NCBI GenBank assembly: GCA_032207245.1
Contig: CM063499.1
Location: 76,547,020-76,611,019 of the forward strand
DNA length: 64,000 nucleotides
Direction: 5' to 3'
Origin: Pardosa pseudoannulata
Taxonomy: Eukaryota > Arthropoda > Arachnida > Araneae > Lycosidae
Part shown: piece by piece, positions 1 through 13,400 of the stretch
Layout of the letters: each line of letters opens with the position of its first letter
Position numbering within the stretch: position 1 is the stretch's first letter
Position numbers and translations under genes: made by a program
The notes under the pieces: generated by a model
Seen by the model: only the letters and a program-made list of their open reading frames with translations
What the model was told of the DNA's origin: nothing
Databases searched by the model: none

Positions 1-420
1 TATAGCAGGATCTTTCAGTCTTTTATACCCCCCCCCCCGAACAAGGTTTAACATTTAGTTCAATTGGAAGGGATTAATTCTCACTGTTGTCGTTGGCATG
101 CTGTAGGTCTTGTATAGGACTAGTTATTTTTCCATTCATGTCTCGAACAGCAATTACCATGATTCGCCGTTTGGTTATGCGACTGCTCTGTTTCAACCTC
201 ACCCTTAGAAAATGTATAGCTATCTTTTGTTATAGCATTATTTTTGTTAGTGTTATTTGAAGGGAAATAGTGGTGTCTACTCTTACTGTTTTCATTGTCA
301 TTTTATAGGTCTTGTATGAGATAAGTTTCTTTGCCATTTATGTCTCGAACGGCAGTAAACATGATTCGCACTTTGGTTATGCCATTAACTTTCTTTCAAC
401 CTCACCCATAGGAAGAGTAT

Positions 421-690
421 ATCTCCTCGGAGCAACAGCCCTTAGGACACCAGTGCCTACGTTGCCAATCTCCATTTTCGAGACCAATTACCCTGGGGTG
501 CGAAGCATATGTTCCGGTTATCTGGTCAACATTACGCGTAACCTCCAGTGGTTAGTTCTCAAGCTTGCTTGATCCGCAGTTTGTCTACCCACTGAAGGGG
601 TGAAAGGCTGAATCAACCTTGCCCAGTCCGGGGATTGAACTTCGGACCTGTGTCGTAGGAGCGCGAAGCGCTACCACAACGCCACTGGGC
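421..690 (-). mobile_element. tRNA-derived SINE, family 1, in the satellite
   Basis: Read on the minus strand, the right part (about 617-690) is tRNA-like: an A-box-like TGGCGTTGTGG, a B-box-like AGTTCAATCCC, and ends GCCCAGT and ACTGGGC that pair as an acceptor-type stem. The body interrupts an A monomer. Flanking copies of TAGGAAGAGTAT (409-420) and TAGGAAAAGTGT (691-702) look like a slightly diverged 12-bp target duplication. No protein is encoded, and the sequence differs from the second SINE family in this window. Confidence 0.75.
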
Positions 691-1213
691 TAGGAAAAGT
701 GTAGATAACGTTTATTATAACATTATTGTTGTTAGTAATATTTGAGTAGAAAATGTTTTTTAATCATAATTTTGGCTTTGATATGCAATACTTATTATAT
801 GGGACTAGTTTCCCGTCCATATTTCTCTCTAAGTGACATGATTTGCTGTTTGCGATGTGTTTATCTTCGAACACCATCTTTGACATAAATATACAGAACT
901 GCTACTATAGCAGTATCTTACATTTTTTTTTTATCCCCCGCACAGTGTTTATCATTTAGCACAGTTTAAAGGAAACAAGTGATTTTTAATCCCACTGTTA
1001 TAGCATTGGCACTCTATAGATCTTGAATAGGACTAGTCTTTTTACCATTTCTGTCTCAAATACCAATTAGCATGATTTGGACTTTGGTTACGTGATTGCT
1101 TTGTTTAACCCCATCCTTAGAAAGAGTGTACCTAAAGTTTATCATAACGTTATTGTTCTTAGTAATATTTGAAGGAAAAAGTGTATTCTAATCTTACTGT
1201 TGGAGTTGATATA

Positions 1214-2412
1214 CACTGTCTACCAATACGTATTTGGACACCTGTGATAGAAAAGAAAAACTAACTTTATTCAAAATCAATAGTTGGTAGAGCCTCTAAG
1301 AGAGGATTACAACGTGAACCATCCGAGGCATACTTTCCACAAGTCTTTGTATTACAACTAATGGTATTGTCTTCCTCTCGGCTTGGAGAAGACATACAAG
1401 TTCCATCACCAATTTTGGACAGGTAGTGCATCCCTTAATTCGGCGATCCAACTCGTCCCAGAGGTTCTCGATAGGGTTCAGGTCTGGTCTCTGGGCAGGC
1501 CAGTCCATTCGATGAACTCCATTGGCACTGTACCAAGCCTTGGTTAACCTCGAAACAAGACAACTGGCATTGTCGTCCTGAAAGTAACAGGGGTCCAACC
1601 CGTAAAGCTGCCACAACATAGGAAGCACATTGTCCTCCAAAAAAGTGCAGTAGGCATCGGCGTTGAGCTTATCATGAATGGGGACCAAAGGTCCCAGTCC
1701 ATACCAGGAAAAACACCCCCAGACCATAATTCCACCTCCGCTGAACTTGACTGTTGGCACGATGCATCTGGCAGGAGACGTTCTCCAGACAGACGCCAGA
1801 TCCAGACCCTGCAATCCTAACGGTAAAGGATGAACATTGATTCGTCGCTCCAAAGAACCCGTTTCCACTGACCTACGGTCCAATTTTGATGTGTTTTGCA
1901 CCACATTAACCTAACAACGTGGTTGGACTTTTTGATCAAAAGCTTAAGGGCAGCAGCACGATCATGAAAACCAAGCAGATGTGCTTTCTTACTGATGGTA
2001 TTCATTGAAACAGTACTCCTGGATACCATTTGAAAAGTCCTCTCCGATGAGGGCCATCGGTTGGGTGCGGTTCTTCCGAATTTCCTTCGACAGCACTTGT
2101 CGGTCTCTATCTCCCAGTTTCATTGGTCTGCTGACTCAGGGCACATTGCGACAATCACCGCTCACCTTCTAATTTTTAATCACGTACGCCACTTTCGATT
2201 TTGGGTACTTCAGATCGCTAGATATGTCCCTTAAGGATCATCCACATTTGTGATATCCGATAATCCGAGAGCTCCGAACTGCGCGACATTTTGCATGCGA
2301 CTAATGCCAACGTTGCTTCCTACAAGGTGAAACCGGCGGAAGCCGTGACGTACCTTAGTAGCGCAGATATCGTCATTTGCATAGGTGTCCAAATACTCAT
2401 TGGTAGACAGTG
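1214..2412 (-). mobile_element. Tc1-like DNA transposon (1.2 kb)
   Basis: The ends are inverted repeats of about 30 bp beginning CACTGTCTACCAAT, matching with two differences. They are flanked by TA dinucleotides at 1212-1213 and 2413-2414. Removing the element restores the satellite sequence GATATACAATACG, as seen intact near 2831. The length of 1199 bp, the TA target and the DD34E transposase inside place it in the Tc1 family. The transposase is broken, so the copy is not autonomous. Confidence 0.92.
1296..2220 (-). pseudogene. Broken Tc1-family transposase
   Basis: Minus-strand remains of a Tc1 transposase, an enzyme that binds the element ends and cuts and pastes DNA at TA. A paired helix-turn-helix region (about 2050-2220) retains KSKVAYVIKN and an EIRKNRTQP-like linker but contains in-frame stops. 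The first catalytic Asp lies in WSDES (about 1830-1860). After a frameshift near 1820-1900 the frame continues with the second Asp in QDDN and the Glu in PIENLW, 34 residues apart, so the triad is DD34[16 protein letters not shown] is the usual strand of the DDE_3 fold. At least one stop and one frameshift separate the parts, so no full-length enzyme is encoded. The family call is firm; loss of function is inferred from the breaks. Confidence 0.9.
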
Positions 2413-4007
2413 TACAATACGTATTATATAGGACTAGTTTCCTTTCCATATTTCTCTCTAAATGCAAGTAACATGATTTGCTGTTTCTTTGCGAAACCAC
2501 TATCTTCGATGACCATCCTTCCTGTAAATATTCGGAATGGGTACTATAGTAGTATCTTGCAATTTTTTTATTCCCCTCACAGTATTTATCATTTAGAACA
2601 GTGTGAAGGGAAGAAGTGATTTCTAAACCCATTGTTGGTATTGGCATTCTATAAGAATAGTTATTTTACCATATCTGTCTCAAACAGCAATTAGCATGAT
2701 TCGGACTTTGGTTAAGCGATTGCTTTGTTTAACCTCATCTTTAGAAAGAGTGTACCTAAAATTTACCATAAAATTATTGTTCTTAGTAATATTTGAAGGA
2801 GAAAGTGGATTCTAATCTCACTGTTGGAGGTGATATACAATACGTATTATATAGGAGTAGTTTCCTGTCCATCTTTTTGTCTAACTGCAATTGACATGAT
2901 ATGCTGTTTCGTTACGAAGCCACTAACTTCGAACACCATCTTTTCCATAAATATGCAGAAAGAGTACTATAGCTGTATCTTTTAACTTTTTATCCCCCGC
3001 ACAGGATTTATCATTTAGTACAGTTTGAAGGGAACAAGTATTTTCTAATCCCAGTGTTTGCACTGCCCTGCGTTATGTCTTAAATAGCACTAGATATTTT
3101 ATCCTTTAAGTCTCGAAGAGCAATTAACATGATTCGGCCTTCGGTTACGCGACTACTCTGCTTCAACTTCACACTTAGAAAGATTATAGCTAACGTTTAC
3201 TATAACATTATTGTCAGTAATATTTGAAGGAGAAAAGTGGTTTCTAATCCCACTGATGGCATTGAAATGCAGTACGTATTATATAGGAGTAGTTTCCTGT
3301 CCATCTTTTTGTCTAACTGCAATTGACATGATTTGCTTTTTGGTTATGAAGGCACTATCTTCGAACACCATTATAATAAATATGCAGAACGGGTACTATA
3401 GCAGTATCTTAGAATTTTTTTATCCCTCTCACGGAATTTATCATTTAGTACAGTTTCAACAGATAAAATGGTTTCTAATATCACTGTTGACATTGACATG
3501 GTGTAGGTCTTTTATATGACTAGTTACTTTACGATTTTTATATCGAACAGCAATTAGGCATGATTGGCACTCTGGTTACGCCACTGCTCTGTATCAAAAG
3601 AGTATAGCAAAGTTTTTTAATAACATTATTGTTCTTAGTAATATTTGATTTGAAAAAGTGGTTTTTATCCATTTTTTGGCTTTTAGATGCAATTCGTATT
3701 ATACACGTATTTTATAATTAGTTTTCTGACCATATTTCTTCCTGACTGCCGTTGACATTATTTGCTGTTAAGTTGCGAAACCACTACCTTCGAACACCAT
3801 ATTTGCTATAAATGTGCAAAACGGGGACTATGGCAGTATATTACAATTTTTATCTCCCCTCCACAGGATTTATCATTTAGTACAGTTTCAAGTGAACAAT
3901 TGGTTTCTAATCCCACTGCTTGCATTAGTATCCTATAGGACTTGTATAGGAATAGAACCATATTCACATTTGATATAAAAAGTGGTTTCTAATCCCACTG
4001 TGGTCAT

Positions 4008-4818
4008 CAGGGCTTCGAACCGTAATTTTTTGTTCCGGTTTTCGTTCCGGTTCAACTAAAAAATTAATATCGGTTCAGTTCCGGTTTTCGCTCCGCCAAA
4101 AATAACGGTTTTCGGTTCAGTTCCGGTTTTTGCTCCGCCAAAAATAACTGTTTTCGTTTCAGTTCCAAATGAATAATTTCATTTTATGTATATACTTATT
4201 TGTACTAAAAATATAATTCTATCATAAACAAAAAATGTAATTCTATCAAAATTTAGAAGATTTTATTCTTTTTTTTAATTGGTACACTATGTGAATTGAT
4301 ACAAACAGCAGGTACGATAAGAGCGGCGAGCATTGGCATTGTTATCCATTATCAAAATCGCATTTGACAACTAGGTTCATGATTACCCACATTCGTCGTT
4401 TGACTCTCACATCGTGCACTTGGCCTTGCAATAATTATGTAAAAAATATATTGTTTATTTAACATATGAAAATTGCCTCTAATTATTAATATATCTTCTA
4501 ACGTGGTTTCACTGAGATTACTTCTGTTGTCTAGGAGAATAAATTTCAAACCTGAAAACGCTCTTTCAACACTAACTTGTGTAGCTGGAGCTGCCAAAAC
4601 CACCATTGCAATATTTACAAGTGCGGATATGTAATTATAAAGTTGACGTTAAATTAGAAAATATTGATAAGTTGGTAACAGTAACAAAATGACTGAAAGA
4701 TATATCGAACCGAAATAAACCGATATTTTTTTCGTTTCAGTTCCGGTTTTCATTCCGATCAAAATAACGGCTTTTTCCCGGTTTTCTGTTTTTGATTCAG
4801 TTCCGGTTCGAAGCCCTG
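4008..4818 (-). mobile_element. Deleted hAT-family transposon (811 bp)
   Basis: Perfect 15-bp inverted ends CAGGGCTTCGAACCG lie at 4008-4022 and 4804-4818. An 8-bp target duplication flanks them, GTGGTCAT (4000-4007) and GTAGTCAT (4819-4826), with one difference. The CAGGG start and 8-bp duplication are hAT features. Sub-terminal sequence at both ends repeats units such as CGGTTCAGTTCCGGTTTTCG, probable transposase-binding repeats. An identical empty copy of the left flank exists near 9734. Confidence 0.92.
4352..4606 (-). pseudogene. hAT transposase C-terminal dimerisation fragment
   Basis: The first 46 codons on the minus strand match the hAT C-terminal dimerisation region: VLAAPATQVSVERAFSGLKF, then LLDNRSNLSETTLEDILIIR. 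The ERAFS motif carries the final catalytic Glu of the hAT DDE fold. Upstream catalytic and BED-finger regions are absent from the 811-bp element, and the last 38 codons do not look like the family. This is the remnant left by internal deletion of a full element, so no active enzyme is expected. It is unrelated in detail to the hAT transposase at 54-55.8 kb. Confidence 0.85.
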
Positions 4819-7800
4819 GTAGTCATTGATATGCTATACGTATTATATAGCATTTGATTTGCTATTCAGTTGCGCCGACACTATATTCGAAACCATCCTT
4901 GCCATAAATATGCAGAGCGGCTACTATAGCAGTATCTTTCATTTTTTTTAATCCGGAGCACAGGATATATATCATTTAGTACAGTGTGAAGGGAACAAGT
5001 CATTTCTAATCCTTCTGTAGGCATTGACATGCTATAGGTCTTGTACAGGAGTAGTTATCTTACTATTTTTGTCTCGAACAGCAATTACCAGGATTTGTTC
5101 TTTGGTTATGCGACGTCTGTGTTTCAACCTCACTTTTAGGAACAGTATAGCTAACATTTATTATTATTTTTCTTTGTAATATTTAAAGGGAAAGTGTTTT
5201 CTAATCCCACTGTTGGCATTGTATGCAATACGTATTATAGGACTAGTTATCTTACTATTTTTGTCTCGAACAGCAATTACCAGGATTTGTTCTTTGGTTA
5301 TGCGACGTCTGTGTTTCAACCTCACTTTTAGGAACAGTATAGCTAACATTTATTATTATTTTTCTTTGTAATATTTAAAGGGAAATGTGGTTTTTAATCC
5401 CACTGTTGGCTTAAATATGCAATACGTATTATATAAGACTAGTTTCCTGTCCATATTTCTCTCTACATGCAATTGACATGATTTGCAGTTTGGTGTCGTC
5501 ATTGCTATACCATCCTTGTAAATATGCAGTATTTTACTATTTCTTTTGAACAACAATAAAAGTGATTCTAACTTTGGTTGTTTCAATATTAGGAGAGCAT
5601 ATAACATTTATTATAACATTATTTTTGTTATAATTTCTTAATTCAATTGACATGATTTGCTGTTTCGTCATTTGCTATAGGACTTGTATAGGACTAGTTA
5701 TTTTACTATTTCTGTCTCGAACAACAATAAACATGATTCGCACTTTGGTTGTTTCAACCTCACCCTTAGGAAGAGCATAACTAACATTTATTATAACATT
5801 ATTTTTATTAGTAATATTTGAAAAGAAAAAGTGGTTTCTGATCCCTTTTTGGCATTGATATACTATAGGTCTTGTATAGGACTAGTTTCTTTACCCTTCA
5901 GGCTTCGAACAGCAATTAACATGATTCGCATTTTTCTTATGCCACTGATCTGTTTAAACGTCTCTCTTGGGAAGAATATAGCCAACTTCTATTATAACAG
6001 TACTGTTATTATGTATGTATGAAGGGAACAATTGGTTTCTAATCCCACTGTTGGCATTGGCATGTTATAGGACTTGTATAGGAATAGAACCATATTTGCA
6101 TTTGATATAAAAAGTGGTTTCTAATTCTCCTGTAATCATTGATATGCTATACATATTATATAGGACTTGATTTGCTTTTTAGTTGTGCCGCCATTATCTT
6201 CGAAACCATTCTTGCCATAAATATGCAGAACGGGTACTATAGCAGTATCTTTGACTTTTTTATTCCCCGCAAAGGATATATCATTTAGTAAAGTGTGAAG
6301 GGAACAACTTTTTTCTAATCCCACTGCACTGGCATGCTATAGGTCTTGTATAGGACTAGTTATTTTACTATTTCTGTCTCGAACAGCAATTACCATGATT
6401 CGTTCTTTGGTTAAGCGACATCTGTGTTTCAACCTCATCCTTAAGAAGAGTATTGCTAACATTTATTATTATTTTTCTTTATAATATTTTTAGGAAAATG
6501 TGGTTTTTAATCCCACTGTTGGCTTAAATATGCAATACGTATTATATGATACTAGTTTCCGGTCCGTATTTTTCTCGAACTGCAATTGACATGATATGCT
6601 GTTTGGTTGCGCCGCCACTCTCTTCGAACACCATCCTTCGCATAAATAGGCAGAACGAGTACTACAGCATTACTTTTCAATTATTTTATTTATTATTGTT
6701 AGTACTGATTTAAGCGAACAAGTGGTTTCTAATTCCACTGTTGGCGTAGATATACTATAGGCCTTGGACTAGTTTTTTTTTTCACCTTTTAATCCTAGAA
6801 CATCAATTAACATCATTCGCAATTCTGTTATGCAACTGATGTGTGTGTACCTCATTAACCTAAAATTATTGTTCTTAGTAATATTTGAAGGAAAAAGTGG
6901 ATTCTAATCTAACTGTTGGAGTTGATATACAATACGTATTATGTAGGACTAGTTTCCTGTCCATATTTCTCTCTAAATTCAATTGACATGATTTGCTGTT
7001 TCGCCATTTACTATAGGTCTTGTATAGGATTAATTATTTTACCATTTCGAACAACAATAAACATGTTTCGAACTTTGGTAATTCGACTGCTCTGTATCAA
7101 TCTCAAATCTTAGGAAGAGCATAGCTAACGTTTATTATAACACTATTTTTGTTAGTAATATTTGAATAGAAAAAGTAGTTTATGATCCTTTGCATTGATA
7201 TCATTGATTGCATCTTCCTTTGCATTGATATACAATAGGTCTTGTATAGGACTAGTTTCTTTACCCTTAAGGCTTCGAACAGCAATTAACGTGATTCGCA
7301 TTTTTCTTATGCCACTAATCTGTTTGAACGTCACTCTTAGGAAGAGTATATCCAACTTTATTATAACAGTACTGTTGTTAGTAATGTATGAAGTGAACAA
7401 TTGCTTTCTTATCCCACTGTTGGCATTGGCATGTTATAAGACTTGTATAGGAATAGAACCATATTTGCATTTTATATAAAAAGTGGTTTGTAATCCCACT
7501 GTAGTCTTTGATATGCTATATAGGACTATATATTATATAGGGTATTTTATAGGACTTGATTTGCTTTTTAGAGGCGCCGCCACTATCTTCGAAATCATCC
7601 TTCCATAAATATGCAGAACGGGTACTATAGGAGTATCTTTCATTTTTTTCTATCCCCCGCACAGGATATATCATTTAGTACAGTGTGAAGGTAATAAGTC
7701 ATTTCTAATCCCACTGTAGGCATTGGCATTCTATAGGTCTTGTATAGGACTAGTTATTTTACTATTTCTGTCTCTAACAGCAATTACCTTGATTCGTCCT

Positions 7801-10429
7801 TTGGTTATGCGACGTTTGAGTTTCAACCTTACTCTAACAAAGAGTATAGCTAACTTTTTATATTTGAATTGAAATGTTATTTTATATCCCACTGTTGGCT
7901 TTGATATGCAATACGTATTATATAGGACTAGTTCCCTGTCCATATTTCTCTGTAACTACAACTGACATAATTTCCTGTTTGGTAGAGCCGTCACTATCCT
8001 TCGAATAAATATGTAGAACGGGTACTACACCAGTACCTTTCAATTTTTTTATTTATTGTTTTTAGTACTGATTTAAGAGAACAAATGGTTTCTAATTCCA
8101 CTGTTGGCATAGATATACTATAGGCCTTGGACTAGTTATTTTACCTTTTAATCCTGGAACAGCAATTAACATCATTCGCAATTCTGTTATGCAACTGATA
8201 TGTGTGAACGTCATTCTTAGAAAGAGTGTACCTAAAGTTTTCCATATTATTGTTCTTAGTAATATTTGAAGTGAAAAAGTTGATTCTAATCTCACAGTTG
8301 GAGTAGATATACAATACGTATTATATAGGACTGGTTTCCTGTAAATATTTCTCTCTAATTGCAATTGATATGATTTGCTGTTTCGCCATTTGCTATAGGT
8401 CTTAATTAGGACTAATTATTTTACCATTTCTCTCTCAAACAACAATAAACATGATCCATACTTTGTTTTGCAACTGATCTGTTTAAACGTCACTCATGGG
8501 AAGAGCATAGATAACGTTTATTATAATAATATATTTGTTAGTAATATTTGAAAAGAAAAAGTGGTTCCTTATCCCCGCCTTTGCAGTAATATACTGTAAG
8601 TCTTGTATAGGACTAGTTTCTTTACCCTTTAGGCTTCAAACTGCAATTAACATGATTCGTAATTTTCTTACGCCTCTTATCTGTTTAAACGTCACTCTTG
8701 TTAAGAATATAGTCAATGTTTATTATAACAGTACTGTTATTAATAATATAGGAAAGGAAACAGTGGTTTTTTATCCCACATAGTCATTGATATGATATAC
8801 GTATGATAAAGGACTTGTTATATATACAATTTTCTCTCGATCTGCAATTGAAATGAGTTGCTTTTTAGTTGCACCGCCACTTTCGAACACCATCCTTCGC
8901 ATAAATGTACAGAACGGGTACTACAACAGTATCTTTCAATTTATTGTTGTTAGTACTGATTTAAGAGATAAAGTAGTTTTTAATTCCACTGTTAGCATAG
9001 ATATACTATTGACCATTTACTAGTTATTTTACCTTGTATTCCTGAAATAGAAATTAACATCATTCGCAAATCTGTTATGAAAGTGATGTTTGTGAACCTC
9101 ATCCTTAGATAGAGTGTACCTAAAGTTTATCATAATATTATTGTTCTTAGTATTATTTGAAGAGAAAAATCACAGTTTTTGTTAATAGACAATACGTATT
9201 ATATAGGACTAGTTCCCTGTAAATATTTATCTCTAAATGCAATTGACATGATTTGCTATAGGTCTTGTATCGGACTAGTTTTTTTACGATTTCGAACAAC
9301 GTCTGGAACAACAACAAACATGTTTCTGACTTTGATTATGCGATTGCTCTGTTTCAACCTCACCCTTAGGAAGAGCCTAGCTAACGTTTATTATAACATT
9401 ACTTTTGTTAGTAATATTTGAATAGAAAAAGTGGTTTCTGATCCCCCCCATTTGCATTGATATACAATAGATCTTGTATAGGACTAGTTTCTTTACCCTT
9501 CAGGCTTCGAACAGCAATTAACATGATTCGCATTTTTCTTATGCCACTGATCTGTTTAAACGTAACTCTTGGGAAGAGTATAGCTTACGTTTATTATAAC
9601 AGTACTGTTGTTAGTAATATATGAAGTGAACAATTGGTTTCTAATCCCACTGCTTGCATTAGTATCCTATAGGACTTGTATAGGAATAGAACCATATTCA
9701 CATTTGATATAAAAAGTGGTTTCTAATCCCACTGTGGTCATTGATATGCTATACGTATTATATATCACTTGTCATTTGTGCAAATTTCTCTCGATCTGCA
9801 ATTGACATGATTTGCTTTTTAGTTGCGCCGTCACTATTTTCGAACACCGTTCTTGCCATAAATATGCAGAATGGATAATATAGCAATATATTTCAATTTT
9901 TTTATGCCTCACACAAGATTTATCGTTGTTAGCACTCTTTGACAGGAACAAGTGGTTTTTAATCCCACTTTGGCATTCATATGTTATAAGTCTTGTATAG
10001 AACTAGTTATTTTAACCTTTGTATCTCGAATAACATTTAACATATTCGCATTTTCGTTATGGGACTGATCTGTTTGAACATCACCCTTGGGAAGATTATA
10101 GCTATCGTTTATTATAACATTATTGTTGTTAGTAGTAATATTTGAAGAGAAAAATTGTTTTATAATCCGACTTTTGCATTGATATGATATAGATCTTGTA
10201 TTTGACTATTTATTTTACTCTTTAGGTCTCGAACAGCAATTGACATGATTCGCATTTTGGTTAGATTTAATCTGTTTGAAAATCACCATTTGGAAATTAT
10301 AATATTATTTATTATTTATATTGTTGTTAGTAATATTTGAAGAGAAAAATTGTTTTATAATCCGACTTTTGCATTGATATGATATAGATCTTGTATTTGA
10401 CTATTTATTTTACCCTTTAGGTCTCGAAC

Positions 10430-13400
10430 AGCAATTAACATATTCGCATTTTAGTTATGCGTTTCATCTGTTTGAACATCACCCTTGGGAAGATTATAGC
10501 TATTATTTATTATAATAGTATTGTTGCTAGTAATATTTGAAGAGAACAAGTGGTTTCTAATCCCACTTTTGCATTGATAGGCTATAAGTCTTGGAGTAGT
10601 TATTTTATCATTTATGTCTTGAACAGCAATTAACATGATTCGCATTTTGGTTATATACGGCTCTGTTTGAACCTCACTCTTGGGAAGTGTACAACTAACG
10701 TTTATTATAACATTATTGTTGCTAGTAATATTTGAAGAGAACAAGTGGTTTCTAATCACACTTTCGCATTGATAGGCTATAAGTCTTGGAGTAGTTATTT
10801 TATCATTTATGTCTTGAACAGCAATTAACATGATTCGCATTTTGGTTATGATACGGCTCTGTTTGAACCTCACTCTTGGGAAGTGTACAACTAACGTTTA
10901 TTATAACATTATTGTTGCTACTTATATTTGAAGGGAAAAAGTGGTTTCTAATCCCACTTTTGCATTGATATGCTGTAAGACTTGGACTAGTTATTTTACC
11001 ATTTATGTCTTGAACAGCAATTAACATGATTCGCATTTTGGTTATGATAAGGCTCTGTTTGAACCTCACTCTTGGGAAGTGTACAACTAACGTTTATTAT
11101 AACATTATTGTTGCTACTTATATTTGAAGGGAAAAAGTGGTTTCTAATCCCACTTTTGCATTGATATGCTGTAAGACTTGGACTAGTTATTTTACCATTT
11201 ATGTCTTGAACAGCAATTAACATGATTCGCATTTTGGTTATGATAGGGCTCTGTTTGAACCTCACTCTTATGAAGTGTACAACTAACGTTTATTATAACA
11301 TTATTGTTGCTACTTATATTTGAAGGGAAAAAGTGGTTTCTAATCCCACTTTTGCATTGATATGCTATAGGTATTGGACTAGTTATTTTACCATTTATGT
11401 CTTGAACAGCAATTAACATGATTCGCATTTTGGTTATGATACTGCTCTGTTTGAACCTCACTCTTGGGAAGTGTACAACTAACGTTTATTATAACATTAT
11501 TGTTGCTACTTATATTTGAAGGAAAAAGTGGTTTCTAATCCCACTTTTGCATTGATATGCTGTAAGACTTGGACTAGTTATTTTACCATTTATGTCTTGA
11601 ACAGCAATTAACATGATTCGCATTTTGGTTATGATAGGGCTCTGTTTGAACCTCACTCTTGGGAAGTGTACAACTAACGTTTATTATAACATTATTGTTG
11701 CTAGTATATATGAAGGGAAAAAGTGGTTTCTAATCCCACTTTTGCATTGATATGCTATAGGTATTGGACTAGTTATTTTACCATTTATGTCTTGAACAGC
11801 AATTAACATGATTCGCATTTTGGTTATGATAGGGCTCTGTTTGAACCTCACTCTTGGGAAGTGTACAACTAACGTTTATTATAACATTATTGTTGCTACT
11901 TATATTTGAAGGGAAAAAGTGGTTTCTAATCCCACTTTTGCATTGATATGCTATAGGTATTGGACTAGTTATTTTACCATTTATGTCTTGAACAGCAATT
12001 AACATGATTCGCATTTTGGTTATGATACTGCTCTGTTTGAACCTCACTCTTGGGAAGTGTACAACTAACGTTTATTATAACATTATTGTTGCTACTTATA
12101 TTTGAAGGGAAAAAGTGGTTTCTAATCCCACTTTTGCATTGATATGCTGTAGGTCTTGGGCTAGTTATTTTACCATTATTGTCTTGAATAGCAATTAACA
12201 TGATTCGAATTTTGATTATGCCACTGCTCTATTTGAACCTCACTCTTGGGAAGTGTACAACTAACGTTTATTATAACATTATTGTTGCTACTTATATTTG
12301 AATAGAAAAAGTGGTTTCTAATCCCACTTTTGCATTGATATGCTATAGGTATTGGACTAGTTATTTTACCATTTATGTCTTGAACAGCAATTAACATGAT
12401 TCGCATTTTGGTTATGATACTGCTCTGTTTGAACCTCACTCTTGGGAAGTGTACAACTAACGTTTATTATAACATTATTGTTGCTACTTATATTTGAAGG
12501 GAAAAAGTGGTTTCTAATCCCACTTTTGCATTGATATGCTATAAGTCTTGGAGTAGTTATTTTATCATTTATGTCTTGAACAGCAATTAACATGATTCGC
12601 ATTTTGGTTATGATACGGCTCTGTTTGAACCTCACTCTTGGGAAGTGTACAACTAACGTTTATTATAACATTATTGTTGCTACTTATATTTGAAGGAAAA
12701 AGTGGTTTCTAATCCCACTTTTGCATTGATATGCTGTAGGTCTTGAACTAGTTATTTTACCATTTATGTCTTGAACAGCAATTAACATGATTCGCATTTT
12801 GGTTATGATACTGCTCTGTTTGAACCTCACTCTTGGGAAGTGTACAACTAACGTTTATTATAACATTATTGTTGCTACTTATATTTGAAGGAAAAAGTGG
12901 TTTCTAATCCCACTTTTGCATTGATATGCTGTAGGTCTTGGGCTAGTTATTTTACCATTATTGTCTTGAATAGCAATTAACATGATTCGAATTTTGATTA
13001 TGATACTGCTCTGTTTTGAACCTCACTCTTGGGAAGTGTACAACTAACGTTTATTATAACATTATTGTTGCTACTTATATTTGAAGGGAAAAAGTGGTTT
13101 CTAATCCCACTTTTGCATTGATATGCTGTAAGACTTGGACTAGTTATTTTACCATTTATGTCTTGAACAGCAATTAACATGATTCGCATTTTGGTTATGA
13201 TACTGCTCTGTTTGAACCTCACTCTTGGGAAGTGTACAACTAACGTTTATTATAACATTATTGTTGCTACTTATATTTGAAGGAAAAAGTGGTTTCTAAT
13301 CCCACTTTTGCATTGATATGAAATAGGTCTTGAACTAGTTATTTTACCATTTATGTCTTGAACAGCAATTAACATGATTCGCATTTTGGTTATGATACTG

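Larger units (their letters stand above)
1..10430. repeat. Diverged satellite array, two alternating monomer types (A and B)
   Basis: Tandem monomers of roughly 195-230 bp fill this stretch apart from the inserted elements listed separately. Type A carries a core like GCAATTAACATGATTCGC followed by TTTGGTTATGC and ends in TTTATTATAACATTATTGTT. Type B carries GCAATTGACATGATTTGCT followed by ATAAATATGCAGAACGGG and a T-rich, CCCCCGCACAGGATTTATC segment. The two types share TAGGACTAGTT near the start and GTGGTTTCTAATCCCACTG near the end, so they are diverged copies of one ancestor. B cores near 2470, 2890, 3320 and 3750 are about 425-430 bp apart with A cores between them, giving an A-B dimer. 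No gene is supported; short frames open here are by-products of the repeat. Confidence 0.9.
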
